The notes beneath the pieces were generated by a model. It was not told the DNA's origin. It made no database searches and worked only from the letters and a program-made list of their open reading frames with translations. The translations under genes and the position numbers were made by a program. A stretch of 64,000 nt of DNA from Vibrio splendidus (lineage in GTDB: Bacteria > Pseudomonadota > Gammaproteobacteria > Enterobacterales > Vibrionaceae), in assembly GCF_002873455.1 (NCBI RefSeq), contig NZ_MCUN01000024.1:62001-126000 (forward strand). Reading direction: 5' to 3'. Numbering within the stretch: the first letter of the stretch is position 1; the number at the start of each line of letters is the position of its first letter. This document shows, in pieces, positions 41,238-50,019 of the stretch.

Positions 41238-42941
41238 ATGGATATTCAAACTTGGACGTTTATTCTCGTCGGTATTACTTTCGCAGTCTATATCGGCATC
41301 GCAATCTGGGCTCGCGCTGGAACAACCAGTGAATTCTACGTTGCTGGCGGCGGCGTACACCCAGTAGCAAACGGCATGGCAACAGCCGCTGACTGGATGT
41401 CGGCAGCATCATTCATCTCAATGGCAGGTATCATCTCATTCGTTGGTTACGACGGTGCGGTTTACCTAATGGGTTGGACAGGTGGTTATGTACTACTTGC
41501 GCTATGTTTAGCACCTTACCTACGTAAGTTCGGTCAGTTTACGGTTCCTGATTTCATCGGTGAGCGTTACTACTCGAAAACAGCACGTATGGTAGCGGTA
41601 TTCTGTGCAATCTTCGTGTCATTTACGTACGTTGCAGGCCAGATGCGTGGTGTTGGCGTTGTATTCTCTCGTTTCCTAGAAGTTGATATTAACCTAGGCA
41701 TCATCATTGGTATGGGTATTGTGTTCTTCTACGCAGTGCTTGGTGGCATGAAAGGCATCACTTATACGCAGGTAGCTCAATTCTGTGTCCTCATTTTCGC
41801 CTTCCTTGTTCCAGCAATCTTTACCTCAATCATGATGACAGGTAACCCACTTCCACAAGTTGGTATGGGTTCAACGCTATCAGGTACAGATGTATACCTA
41901 CTTGATAAACTGGATGGACTCACCGAAGAACTCGGATTTACCGCCTATACCGAAGGTAACAAGAGCATGGTAGATGTATTCTTCATCTGTGCGGCTCTAA
42001 TGGTAGGTACTGCCGGTCTTCCACACGTAATCATTCGTTTCTTCACGGTACCAAAAGTACGTGATGCTCGTATCTCAGCAGGTTGGGCGCTACTGTTCAT
42101 CTCATTGTTATACACAACAGCACCAGGCGTTGCAGCCTTCGCTCGTGTAAACATGATCGAAACGATTAACGGCCCAGACATGCAAGGTGTCGCAGCAACA
42201 GACGCACCAAGCTGGTATAAAAACTGGGAAAGCACGGGCCTAGTAGGTTGGGAAGATAAGAACGGCGATGGCAAAATGTTCTACTCGGGCGATGAACGCA
42301 ACGAGATGAAGATTAACCGTGACATCATCGTACTGGCTTCTCCAGAGCTAGCAAAACTACCTAACTGGGTTGTAGCACTACTCGCAGCCGGTGGCCTAGC
42401 AGCCGCACTATCAACAGCCGCAGGTCTACTATTGGTAATCTCAACGTCGATTTCACATGACTTGTTGAAGAAAGGCTTTAGACCAAACATGACCGACAAG
42501 CAGGAGCTGTTAGCCGCTCGTTTGGCAGCCATGGTCGCGATTGTCGGTGCTGGTTACTTAGGTATTAATCCACCAGGTTTCGTAGCTCAGGTAGTAGCGT
42601 TTGCCTTCGGCTTAGCCGCAGCATCCTTCTTCCCTGCCATCATCCTAGGTATCTTCTACAAGAAGATGAACAAGGAAGGCGCTATTGCAGGTATGTTGTC
42701 AGGTATTGCCTTCACAGCAAGTTACATCATCTACTTCAAGTTCATTAACCCAGCAGCAAGCACACCGGAAAACTGGTGGTTTGGTATCAGCCCAGAAGGT
42801 ATCGGTACGCTAGGTATGTGTCTAAACTTCATCGTATCAATTGCAGTGAACAAAGTGACAGCAGAAGTTCCTGAAGATGTACAAGAGATGGTTGAGAACA
42901 TCCGTTACCCGAAAGGTGCTGGTGAAGCTCACGACCACTAA
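41238..42941 (+). CDS. VC_2705-type sodium:solute symporter, probable acetate/short carboxylate uptake
   Basis: A 567-residue SSS-family carrier with about 13 hydrophobic segments. WARAGTTSEFYVAGGGVHPVANGMATAADWMSAASFI is the signature of the ActP-like branch, and FAFGLAAASFFPAIILGIFYKK lies near the C-terminus. A roughly 60-residue loop (about residues 310-370) holds DKNGDGK, an EF-hand-like string. Substrate is inferred: the link to crbR and to a promoter motif shared with acs suggests acetate or another small carboxylate. It is distinct from YjcG-ActP of E. coli. Confidence 0.85.
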   Translation: MDIQTWTFILVGITFAVYIGIAIWARAGTTSEFYVAGGGVHPVANGMATAADWMSAASFISMAGIISFVGYDGAVYLMGWTGGYVLLALCLAPYLRKFGQFTVPDFIGERYYSKTARMVAVFCAIFVSFTYVAGQMRGVGVVFSRFLEVDINLGIIIGMGIVFFYAVLGGMKGITYTQVAQFCVLIFAFLVPAIFTSIMMTGNPLPQVGMGSTLSGTDVYLLDKLDGLTEELGFTAYTEGNKSMVDVFFICAALMVGTAGLPHVIIRFFTVPKVRDARISAGWALLFISLLYTTAPGVAAFARVNMIETINGPDMQGVAATDAPSWYKNWESTGLVGWEDKNGDGKMFYSGDERNEMKINRDIIVLASPELAKLPNWVVALLAAGGLAAALSTAAGLLLVISTSISHDLLKKGFRPNMTDKQELLAARLAAMVAIVGAGYLGINPPGFVAQVVAFAFGLAAASFFPAIILGIFYKKMNKEGAIAGMLSGIAFTASYIIYFKFINPAASTPENWWFGISPEGIGTLGMCLNFIVSIAVNKVTAEVPEDVQEMVENIRYPKGAGEAHDH

Positions 42942-43025
42942 ACAACAAAAAGCCACTCATAAGAGTCGCGACACAATAAGGTAAATCAGTGCTTACATTG
43001 TAGGGATTAGGTACTGATTCCAAGA

Positions 43026-43056
43026 AAGCCGATACATTCTGTATCGGCTTTTTCTT
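43026..43056 (+). terminator. Terminator of the symporter operon
   Basis: Perfect AGCCGATACA / TGTATCGGCT with a TTC loop, then TTTTTC. Confidence 0.92.
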
Positions 43057-43111
43057 TTGCCCTCATATTTTATAAAAAGACAAAATAAAGGGTTGTTTTT
43101 AAAATTTCATT

Positions 43112-43126
43112 TGATAATAATTATCA
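43112..43126. promoter_or_regulatory. Fur box of the fumC operon
   Basis: TGATAAT-A-ATTATCA is a perfect 7-1-7 Fur inverted repeat, 18 bases before the small gene ahead of fumC. It predicts induction in low iron. Confidence 0.85.
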
Positions 43127-43144
43127 TTAACATCCATTAAAGAG

Positions 43145-43537
43145 ATGCAAATGATGATGAAAGAGCAGCAGAGTCTCTACTCAAGGTTTTACAAAGCACA
43201 GGATCGCTTTGCTTCAATAGAACAAGTTCAAGGCAACGAACCTAATATCATTCGAGACTATATTCAATGTGGCCTAACGCTTTCGGCTTACTATGAAAAG
43301 CACGCTGCCCAAGAGAATATCTTGTTGTGTGAGTTGTACCTACGCCAAGTTTTCTTCCATTTAATTGAAGCGATTGAATCTCCTGACCGCAGTTTCACCT
43401 TTCGTCATACCTGCCTAGACTCTATTCACTCTCCATTATTTTATTTGAAACGCCACTACTGCCAGCAACCACAAGGCCAAGCGCGTTTTTTAAATCTCAG
43501 CCAAACACTACAACAAGTCCAAGCCCCACTTGGCTAA
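43145..43537 (+). CDS. FagA-like small protein ahead of fumC
   Basis: A 130-residue soluble protein of unknown function. It is 12 bases upstream of fumC and just after a Fur box. In Pseudomonas aeruginosa the iron-repressed fumC-sodA operon starts with a protein of like size called FagA; the segment RHTCLDSIHSPLFYLKR here recalls its conserved centre, from memory only. Several ATGs lie together (43145, 43151, 43154, 43157); AAAGAG fits 43151 best. The name is by context. Confidence 0.6.
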   Translation: MQMMMKEQQSLYSRFYKAQDRFASIEQVQGNEPNIIRDYIQCGLTLSAYYEKHAAQENILLCELYLRQVFFHLIEAIESPDRSFTFRHTCLDSIHSPLFYLKRHYCQQPQGQARFLNLSQTLQQVQAPLG

Positions 43538-43549
43538 CAAGGATAGAAC

Positions 43550-44935
43550 ATGACCCTACAATTTCGGATTGAAAAAGACAGCATGGGCGAAGTGAAAGTG
43601 CCTGCCGATGCGCTATACCAAGCACAAACTCAGCGTGCCGCGGATAACTTCGCGTTTAGTTCACACAAGATGCCAACCAGCTTTATTCAAGCACTGGCAT
43701 TAATTAAGCTAGCTGCCGCCGATACTAATGCTCAGTTAGGTTTACTGGAAGGTGATATTGCCAACGCGATAGCCGAAGCCAGCCAAGAGATCATTGAGGG
43801 TAAGCACCTCGAGCAATTCCCTATTGATGTCTATCAAACGGGCTCTGGCACCAGCTCTAACATGAATGCCAATGAAGTGATCGCGACACTTGCTTCAAGA
43901 AGCCTGCAAGGAGATGTGAACCCGAATGATCACGTCAACATGGGCCAAAGCAGTAACGATGTAGTGCCAACAGCCATTCAAGTCAGTGTCGCTTTGATGG
44001 CTGAAAATAAGCTGCTTCCCGCACTTACTCATCTTTCTGCAGCGCTTACCGTCAAACAACATGAGCTTGCTGAAGTAGTCAAAACAGGCCGTACCCATCT
44101 AATGGATGCGATGCCGATTACCTTTGCCCAAGAGCTTGGCGGTTGGAAGTTTCAGATTGAACATGCCAAGCAAGCGATAGAAAGCAGCTTGCCAGCAATC
44201 AAGGCACTTGCTCAAGGTGGCACTGCGGTAGGTACGGGGATCAATGCCGACCCACGCTTTGCCGATAAGTTTGCAAGCAACCTATCTCAATCGACAAAGA
44301 TCAATTTTACCTCAAGTGAAAACTTCTTTTTTAACCTCAGCAGCCAAGACGCGATCGTTGCGTTGTCAGGTCAGCTCAAAACTGCAGCAGTTGCGATCAT
44401 GAAGATCTCAAACGATCTTCGCTGGATGAATTCAGGTCCGTTGGCGGGCTTAGGAGAAATTGAGTTGCAGGCTCTCCAACCGGGCTCGTCTATCATGCCT
44501 GGCAAAGTGAACCCTGTAATTCCAGAAGCAGCTGCCATGGCGGCAGCGCAAGTAATTGGTAATGACACCACCATTACAGTTGCAGGCCAATCGGGTAACT
44601 TCCAATTGAATGTGATGCTGCCGGTTATTGCTCATAACGTTCTAGAAAGCATAGAACTGTTAGCCAACAGCTCAGTCGCATTGGCTGATAAAGCGATTGC
44701 CACGTTCACGGTGCGTCAAGAAAACCTCGATTTAGCACTTTCAAAGAATCCAATTCTGGTGACGGCACTTAACCCTGTGATTGGTTACCTAAAAGCCGCT
44801 GATATTGCCAAGAAAGCCTACAAAGAGGGCTTACCGATTCTTGATGTTGCCGAGCGAGAAACAGACCTAAGCCGAGAAGAGCTCAGCAAATTGCTCAATC
44901 CAACCACACTGACACAGGGTGGCATTGCAGGTTAG
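43550..44935 (+). CDS. fumC: Class II fumarase FumC (iron-independent)
   Basis: Hydrates fumarate to malate without an Fe-S cluster (461 residues). Visible are GSGTSSNMNANEV near residue 100, NDHVNMGQSSNDVVPTA near 125, KTGRTHLMDAMPITF and the signature GSSIMPGKVNPVIPE near 318. AAGGAT precedes the ATG. Together with the upstream gene it forms a Fur-controlled operon, so it replaces the iron-dependent fumarase when iron is short, in parallel with Fur-controlled sodA at 21.7 kb. Confidence 0.97.
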   Translation: MTLQFRIEKDSMGEVKVPADALYQAQTQRAADNFAFSSHKMPTSFIQALALIKLAAADTNAQLGLLEGDIANAIAEASQEIIEGKHLEQFPIDVYQTGSGTSSNMNANEVIATLASRSLQGDVNPNDHVNMGQSSNDVVPTAIQVSVALMAENKLLPALTHLSAALTVKQHELAEVVKTGRTHLMDAMPITFAQELGGWKFQIEHAKQAIESSLPAIKALAQGGTAVGTGINADPRFADKFASNLSQSTKINFTSSENFFFNLSSQDAIVALSGQLKTAAVAIMKISNDLRWMNSGPLAGLGEIELQALQPGSSIMPGKVNPVIPEAAAMAAAQVIGNDTTITVAGQSGNFQLNVMLPVIAHNVLESIELLANSSVALADKAIATFTVRQENLDLALSKNPILVTALNPVIGYLKAADIAKKAYKEGLPILDVAERETDLSREELSKLLNPTTLTQGGIAG

Positions 44936-44983
44936 TTAGAAAGCTGACAGGCATTTTATGCAACTCGTTGAAATAGCAGAGAC

Positions 44984-45008
44984 AAAAAAGGCCTCATCCG
45001 AGGCCTTT
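44984..45008. terminator. Terminator between fumC and crbS
   Basis: AAAGGCCTC / GAGGCCTTT with an ATCC loop. The T run is best on the minus strand (end of crbS); fumC converges on it. Confidence 0.9.
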
Positions 45009-45046
45009 CCACTATCCGCTTACCAATCCGAACCTGTTAATTAAAG

Positions 45047-48000
45047 CTAGCTCACTCGATTCAAAACCGCTCTTAACTTGAGTGGCTTCACTGGCTTGGC
45101 AATAAAGCTAAAGCTGTTGGCTTTTATTGCAGCCAACATGTCATCGGTTCTATCGGCACTGATGATGACACCCTCAAAAGAATCCCCAAGACGCAAGCGG
45201 CACTGTTGCAACACCTCCAGTCCTGTTCGACCGTTATCTAAACGATAATCAGAGAAAATCACATCCGGCTGCCAATCATTATCGAGACACTTCAAGCTTT
45301 CGACCAAGTCGACGGCTGTCTTAACCTCACAACCCCACCGTCCTATCAAGTTCTCCATTCCGACTAAAATCTCTCGTTCATTATCGACACAGAGTATTTT
45401 CAGGTGTTCGATATCACTGGTCGCCATTGGCGTCGAAGCTTGCACAACCGGAGCTACCTGTTCTGCTCTCGCTACGGTGATAGAAAAGACGCTCCCTTGC
45501 CCCGGCCATGAACGCATCGATATTTGGTGCCCAAGCACATGGGCAATACCTTTGGAAATGGCTAATCCTAGCCCCAACCCCTGATCAGCGCGCACTTGGC
45601 TACCACGAGTAAATTCTTCGAAGATCTCCTGTTGCTTGTCTTCATCGATACCGGTTCCGTTATCCCACACATCAATTCGAACCTGACCATTCACTCGCCT
45701 CGCGCCGAGGACCACTTTACCTTCTGGGTTATAGCGAAACGCATTAGTTAAAAAGTTCTGAATCACACGTCTCAATAATTTAGGATCCGAGTGAATAAAC
45801 AGTGACGAAGGGATCATTTTAAATTCAATCTTTTGCTGCACGGCCAACGCACTGAATTCAGCATTCAAATGGGTTAATACATCGTGCACCGTAATTGCGT
45901 GAATGTTGGTTTCTAACTTGCCGGATTCCAAGCGAGAGATATCCAACAAATCACCAATCAGATCTTCAGCCGCACCCAACGCACTTTCGATATGAGAAGA
46001 AAGCTGCTTCTCCTCTTGCTCTTTTGCCACCTCAGACAGTGACGAAGCAAACAGACGCGCAGCATTGAGCGGCTGCATCAAATCGTGACTCACCGCCGCT
46101 AAGAAACGACTCTTCGATTGAGATTCTTGATCAGAGATTTGCGTCGCTTTAACCAAGCGTTGGTTAAGTTTTTCAAGCTCTTGAGTTCGTTCATGAACTC
46201 TCGATTCCAAACTTTCGTTAGCATCTTTTAGTGCTTGCTCTGCTTGTCTGAAAACCGTGATGTCGGTAAAGCTCATCACAAAGCCACCACTTGGCATTGG
46301 ATTACCTTGCACCTCAATCACTCGGCCGTCAGGGCGAATACGAGATGAGGTGTGTCGTGTGCCTTGTTCAAGGTGATAAACACGACGTCGAACGTGATCT
46401 TCTGGGTCACCAGGACCACACAAACCTTGTTGGGCATTATGCCGAATCACATCTGAGATGGGTCGGCCAACTTGAATCAAACCAACAGGGAATTCAAACA
46501 ACTCAAGATATCGCTGATTCCACGCCACCAGCCTCATTTGTTTATCAATGACCGCAATGCCTTGCCCTATATGTTCAATCGCACCTTGCAGCAAACCTCG
46601 ACTGAAATCGTACAACTCAGACGCTTCATCAACGATAGTCGCAACTTCCTCAAGCTGCATATTTCTGCCTTGCAAAGCCGAAGTGAGTACTAACTTAGCG
46701 GAAGATGCACCGAATACCCCTGCGAGTACACGCTCTGCATGTCGAATCAAACTCGCGGGCGCTTGTTGATTAGGAAGCAGTGGCTGACCGTGTTGTTGCC
46801 AATAGCTGTGTAAGGCGCTTTTCGCTCGCTTGCGACCTACAAAACGCGAGGCGAGCATCTCTAATTCAGCCACCGTGACTCGGTTCTGATAAAGACTAAT
46901 ATTTTCATTTTCAGGTAATGGTGTACCCACAAATGCCGCCGATTGTAAGCGCTCACTTAGGCTTGGTCGTGTCGTCATCGAGACCACCACATAACACAGG
47001 GTATTGAGTAAGATACTCATCACGATACCCCAGTTTGAACTGCTGACCTCCCAACTATTCAACAACTCTGGCGGCGTAATAATCCACAGCAATAAATTAC
47101 TGTCGCTATCGCCCGCCAACATACTGGTTTGGCTCATCAGGGTAATCAGCCAAATCACTGAGCCTACCAATAAACCTACATACACCCCTTTTCGATTCCC
47201 TGGGCGCCAATACAAGCCACCGATCAAGGCGGGAGCAAACTGCGCAATTGCGGCAAATGAAAGAAATCCGATCGCCGACAATGAATGGATTGTATCCAGT
47301 GCCTGGTAAAACGCCCAAGCACCGAGTAAAAGCAGTAGAATTAACCCGCGACGAATCACCAATAACAAACCAGAAAAGTGCTTGTGGGTTCTTTGTGTCA
47401 AGCGCATACGACGCAACAATAATGGCATCACAAGATCATTCGAGACCATGATCGCCAATGCAATGGTCGAGACAATCACCATGCCACTCGCCGCCGAGGT
47501 CCCCCCAAGGAAAGCTAGCAAAGCAATGTGATTGGCCCCTTCTGCCATCGGCACACTGATCACATAGGTATCTGCTGGCATGCCAGTAAGTAATCCCTGA
47601 CCAGCCCAAGCAATCGGCAGAACAAACAACCCCATCAGAATGAGATAAAGAGGAAACAACCAGCGAGCTGTGTGCAAATCCTGAGGTCGTTCATTTTCAA
47701 CCACCATGGTGTGGAACTGACGCGGCAGACAGACAATCGCCAACATGGTTAAAACGGTATGAATGATTAGAGTCGGAATATTGGGCGATTCATAAGTGGA
47801 AGCAGCCACATCAAGCAGGTCGATTTTGTCACTGCTCACCGCCAGGTACATGATGAACAAGCCAACAATCAAAAATGCCGCGAGCTTAACAATGGATTCA
47901 AACGCTACAGCCATCATCATGCCACGGTGGTGTTCAGTGTTATCGATGTGTCGCGTGCCAAACAACATCGTAAAAATGGCCAACGCACCGACCACAAACC

Positions 48001-48478
48001 AAGACACGTGATAGTCCTGATAACCAAAGTCAGTGGCTAGGTTTGGCGCAACAATATCCAATCCCATGGTAATACCGCGCAATTGCAGAGCGATATAAGG
48101 AAGAATGCCAACCACAGCGATAATGGTAACAGCCACCGCTAAACCTTGAGATTTTCCATAACGAGCCGCGATAAAGTCGGCAATAGAGGTGATGTGTTCA
48201 CGCTTCGCGATGAGGATCAACCGAGCTAAGATCCGCCACCCCAACGTGAAAACCAAAATAGGGGCAAGGTAGATAGGCAAGAAGGACCATGGGTTATTGC
48301 TCGCCTGTCCGACCGTTCCATAAAAGGTCCAAGAGGTACAATACACCGCAATAGAAAGGCTATAGATCCATGGACGCCAGCGTGATAGCCAACGAACTTG
48401 CCTGTCTCCATACCAAGCGATCAAAAACAACACGCCCAAATAGGCTAAAGAGACTGGAATTACTATCCATCCTTGCAT
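45047..48478 (-). CDS. crbS: Transporter-histidine kinase CrbS with receiver domain
   Basis: A 1143-residue hybrid sensor. The first about 500 residues form an SSS-family sodium-symporter-like module with 13 membrane segments (GWIVIPVSLAYLGVLFLIAWYGD; STIALAIMVSNDLVMPLLLRR). A linker with the STAC-like part follows, then a PAS domain (QGIAVIDKQMRLVAWNQRY), a coiled stretch, the kinase H-box FLAAVSHDLMQPLNA with His798, the ATPase boxes WDNGTGIDEDKQ and GLGLGLAI, and a C-terminal receiver with Asp1077 in IFSDYRLDNG. CrbS of V. cholerae has this layout and drives acs through CrbR. I start at ATG 48478 (AAAGGG 6 bases upstream), since an ATG seven codons earlier sits in the preceding terminator. 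Confidence 0.92.
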   Translation of the reverse strand: MQGWIVIPVSLAYLGVLFLIAWYGDRQVRWLSRWRPWIYSLSIAVYCTSWTFYGTVGQASNNPWSFLPIYLAPILVFTLGWRILARLILIAKREHITSIADFIAARYGKSQGLAVAVTIIAVVGILPYIALQLRGITMGLDIVAPNLATDFGYQDYHVSWFVVGALAIFTMLFGTRHIDNTEHHRGMMMAVAFESIVKLAAFLIVGLFIMYLAVSSDKIDLLDVAASTYESPNIPTLIIHTVLTMLAIVCLPRQFHTMVVENERPQDLHTARWLFPLYLILMGLFVLPIAWAGQGLLTGMPADTYVISVPMAEGANHIALLAFLGGTSAASGMVIVSTIALAIMVSNDLVMPLLLRRMRLTQRTHKHFSGLLLVIRRGLILLLLLGAWAFYQALDTIHSLSAIGFLSFAAIAQFAPALIGGLYWRPGNRKGVYVGLLVGSVIWLITLMSQTSMLAGDSDSNLLLWIITPPELLNSWEVSSSNWGIVMSILLNTLCYVVVSMTTRPSLSERLQSAAFVGTPLPENENISLYQNRVTVAELEMLASRFVGRKRAKSALHSYWQQHGQPLLPNQQAPASLIRHAERVLAGVFGASSAKLVLTSALQGRNMQLEEVATIVDEASELYDFSRGLLQGAIEHIGQGIAVIDKQMRLVAWNQRYLELFEFPVGLIQVGRPISDVIRHNAQQGLCGPGDPEDHVRRRVYHLEQGTRHTSSRIRPDGRVIEVQGNPMPSGGFVMSFTDITVFRQAEQALKDANESLESRVHERTQELEKLNQRLVKATQISDQESQSKSRFLAAVSHDLMQPLNAARLFASSLSEVAKEQEEKQLSSHIESALGAAEDLIGDLLDISRLESGKLETNIHAITVHDVLTHLNAEFSALAVQQKIEFKMIPSSLFIHSDPKLLRRVIQNFLTNAFRYNPEGKVVLGARRVNGQVRIDVWDNGTGIDEDKQQEIFEEFTRGSQVRADQGLGLGLAISKGIAHVLGHQISMRSWPGQGSVFSITVARAEQVAPVVQASTPMATSDIEHLKILCVDNEREILVGMENLIGRWGCEVKTAVDLVESLKCLDNDWQPDVIFSDYRLDNGRTGLEVLQQCRLRLGDSFEGVIISADRTDDMLAAIKANSFSFIAKPVKPLKLRAVLNRVS

Positions 48479-48499
48479 TAAAAACCCTTTTTCATCCAT

Positions 48500-48528
48500 A
48501 AAAAAACCTCTCCATAAGGGAGAGGTTT
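48500..48528 (-). terminator. Terminator between the MFS gene and crbS
   Basis: AAACCTCTCC / GGAGAGGTTT stem; on the minus strand it ends in seven Ts, just 20 bases before the crbS start. crbS must be transcribed by read-through or from a very close promoter. Confidence 0.88.
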
Positions 48529-48588
48529 CATTTAACTAGGGAAGTGCGTTTAACTCAATCGCATCGCTTAAATTCTGTGCTTTAGGCT

Positions 48589-49779
48589 TTAATTCTGAGC
48601 ATCAGATTGAGCTGAGGCTGTTTGATTAACCTCAACCACTGAGCTTCTTTCATCGACCTTAATAAACAAGGCAAGTGCTCCCATTGCGGCCATACCCCAG
48701 AAGATATTGGCACCCCAAAGCTCATATCCCCAACCACTTAAGGTGGTCATTAGTGCGATAAATGCCCCCAATGGAATCGCATTATACAGAGCTTGTAGCG
48801 CAACCATCTTGTTCTGCTCTTCAGATTGGATGTATTGAATCGCTGCGATGTGTGCCATAGCAAACGTCACACCATGCAGCAGTTGCACCATAACCAGTGC
48901 GAAAATCGCTGTGGTAGAAGCGGTAATCCCCCAACGAGCCATCACCCCAATTGCCGCTACCACGAACAGAGTACGCAGTGACCAACCAGAGAATAAGCGC
49001 TTACTTAACGCAAATACGGCCACCTCAGCGACAACACCAAGGCTCCACAAATAACCGATGATCGCTTCTGAGTGACCCGCCTCTTTCCAATAAATTGCAC
49101 TAAAGCTGTAGTAAGCCGCATGGCTACCTTGCAGCAGCGCCATCAAGGCTAAAAATTTAACGACTGACGATTCACGCAGCAACTCACCTAATCTTGGTCG
49201 TACCGCTTGTTGCTCAGAGTGTGTCACCGGCATCACGTTAGGGTTTCTCATCGCCAATACTAATGACATCAGTACACCAGCAAAGGCCGTGTACAAAATC
49301 ATTTCAGTACCGAATTTCGCAACCAAGTAACCAACGACAGTTGAACCTGCAATAAAGGCAATCGACCCCCACAAACGAGTTCGGCCATAGTCGAGCATAT
49401 TAAGACGACTATAGTGATTAGCCATCGCATCAGACAATGGAATGATTGGCCCACAACACAGGTTGAACAGCACAGTAGCAAGCAGCATCAATAAAAAACT
49501 GCCACCCGTGAAAAAGTGGAAACCTACAAACAACAGCGCGGCAAAACTCAAACAGCGTAAAGCTGGCATCAAGTGTTCAACTTTATGGATACGTGGCGTA
49601 ATCACTAGGTTAGCAACACAACGCGTCGCAAAACCAATACCAATTAGGACACCAATGTCACCCGCAGAAACGCCTTGGTCTTCAAACCACAGCGCCCAAA
49701 ATGGTAAATAAACACCATAGGCAAAAAAGAAACCAAGAAAATACTGGGAGATCCAGCCATAAGGGGAAGGGCTAAACAT
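48589..49779 (-). CDS. HcaT-like major facilitator (3-phenylpropionate transporter family)
   Basis: An MFS carrier of 396 residues with 12 membrane segments. SPYGWISQYFLGFFFAYGVYLPFWALWFEDQGVSAGDIGVLIG and the cytosolic DYGRTRLWGSIAFI are typical of the HcaT/nucleoside-H+-symporter-related branch. I start at ATG 49779 (MFSPSPYGWISQ), with AGG upstream; the frame extends 19 codons further without matching the family. The substrate is unknown in vibrios. It precedes crbS on the same strand and is divergent from the CBS/nucleotidyltransferase gene, sharing the region with a CTAAAGT motif. Confidence 0.82.
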   Translation of the reverse strand: MFSPSPYGWISQYFLGFFFAYGVYLPFWALWFEDQGVSAGDIGVLIGIGFATRCVANLVITPRIHKVEHLMPALRCLSFAALLFVGFHFFTGGSFLLMLLATVLFNLCCGPIIPLSDAMANHYSRLNMLDYGRTRLWGSIAFIAGSTVVGYLVAKFGTEMILYTAFAGVLMSLVLAMRNPNVMPVTHSEQQAVRPRLGELLRESSVVKFLALMALLQGSHAAYYSFSAIYWKEAGHSEAIIGYLWSLGVVAEVAVFALSKRLFSGWSLRTLFVVAAIGVMARWGITASTTAIFALVMVQLLHGVTFAMAHIAAIQYIQSEEQNKMVALQALYNAIPLGAFIALMTTLSGWGYELWGANIFWGMAAMGALALFIKVDERSSVVEVNQTASAQSDAQN

Positions 49780-49947
49780 AAATAACCTATAAAAAGTGTC
49801 CGGAAAAAGGCAGCACCAATTATGCCTATCTCGCATACGATGAAAAAGGGAATTATTACTGGGATAGTATTCCCATATTCAATTGGTTTGGATATCGCAT
49901 TTCAATGAAAGATTTCACGCTCATCGATACCCATACTCGCATATAGA

Positions 49948-49957
49948 CTAAAGTCGT
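49948..49957 (+). promoter_or_regulatory. Candidate CrbR-type site in the MFS/nucleotidyltransferase divergent region
   Basis: CTAAAGTCGT within TAGACTAAAGTCGTCTGG. It lies 72 bases before the ATG at 50020 and about 170 bases from the MFS gene. It shares the CTAAAGT core with the acs and symporter promoters. Confidence 0.35.
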
Positions 49958-50019
49958 CTGGAGCTTCGCTGGTATTTTGTCAGACTGATTAAAGACTCCC
50001 ATTTATTCTTGTGATGCTT

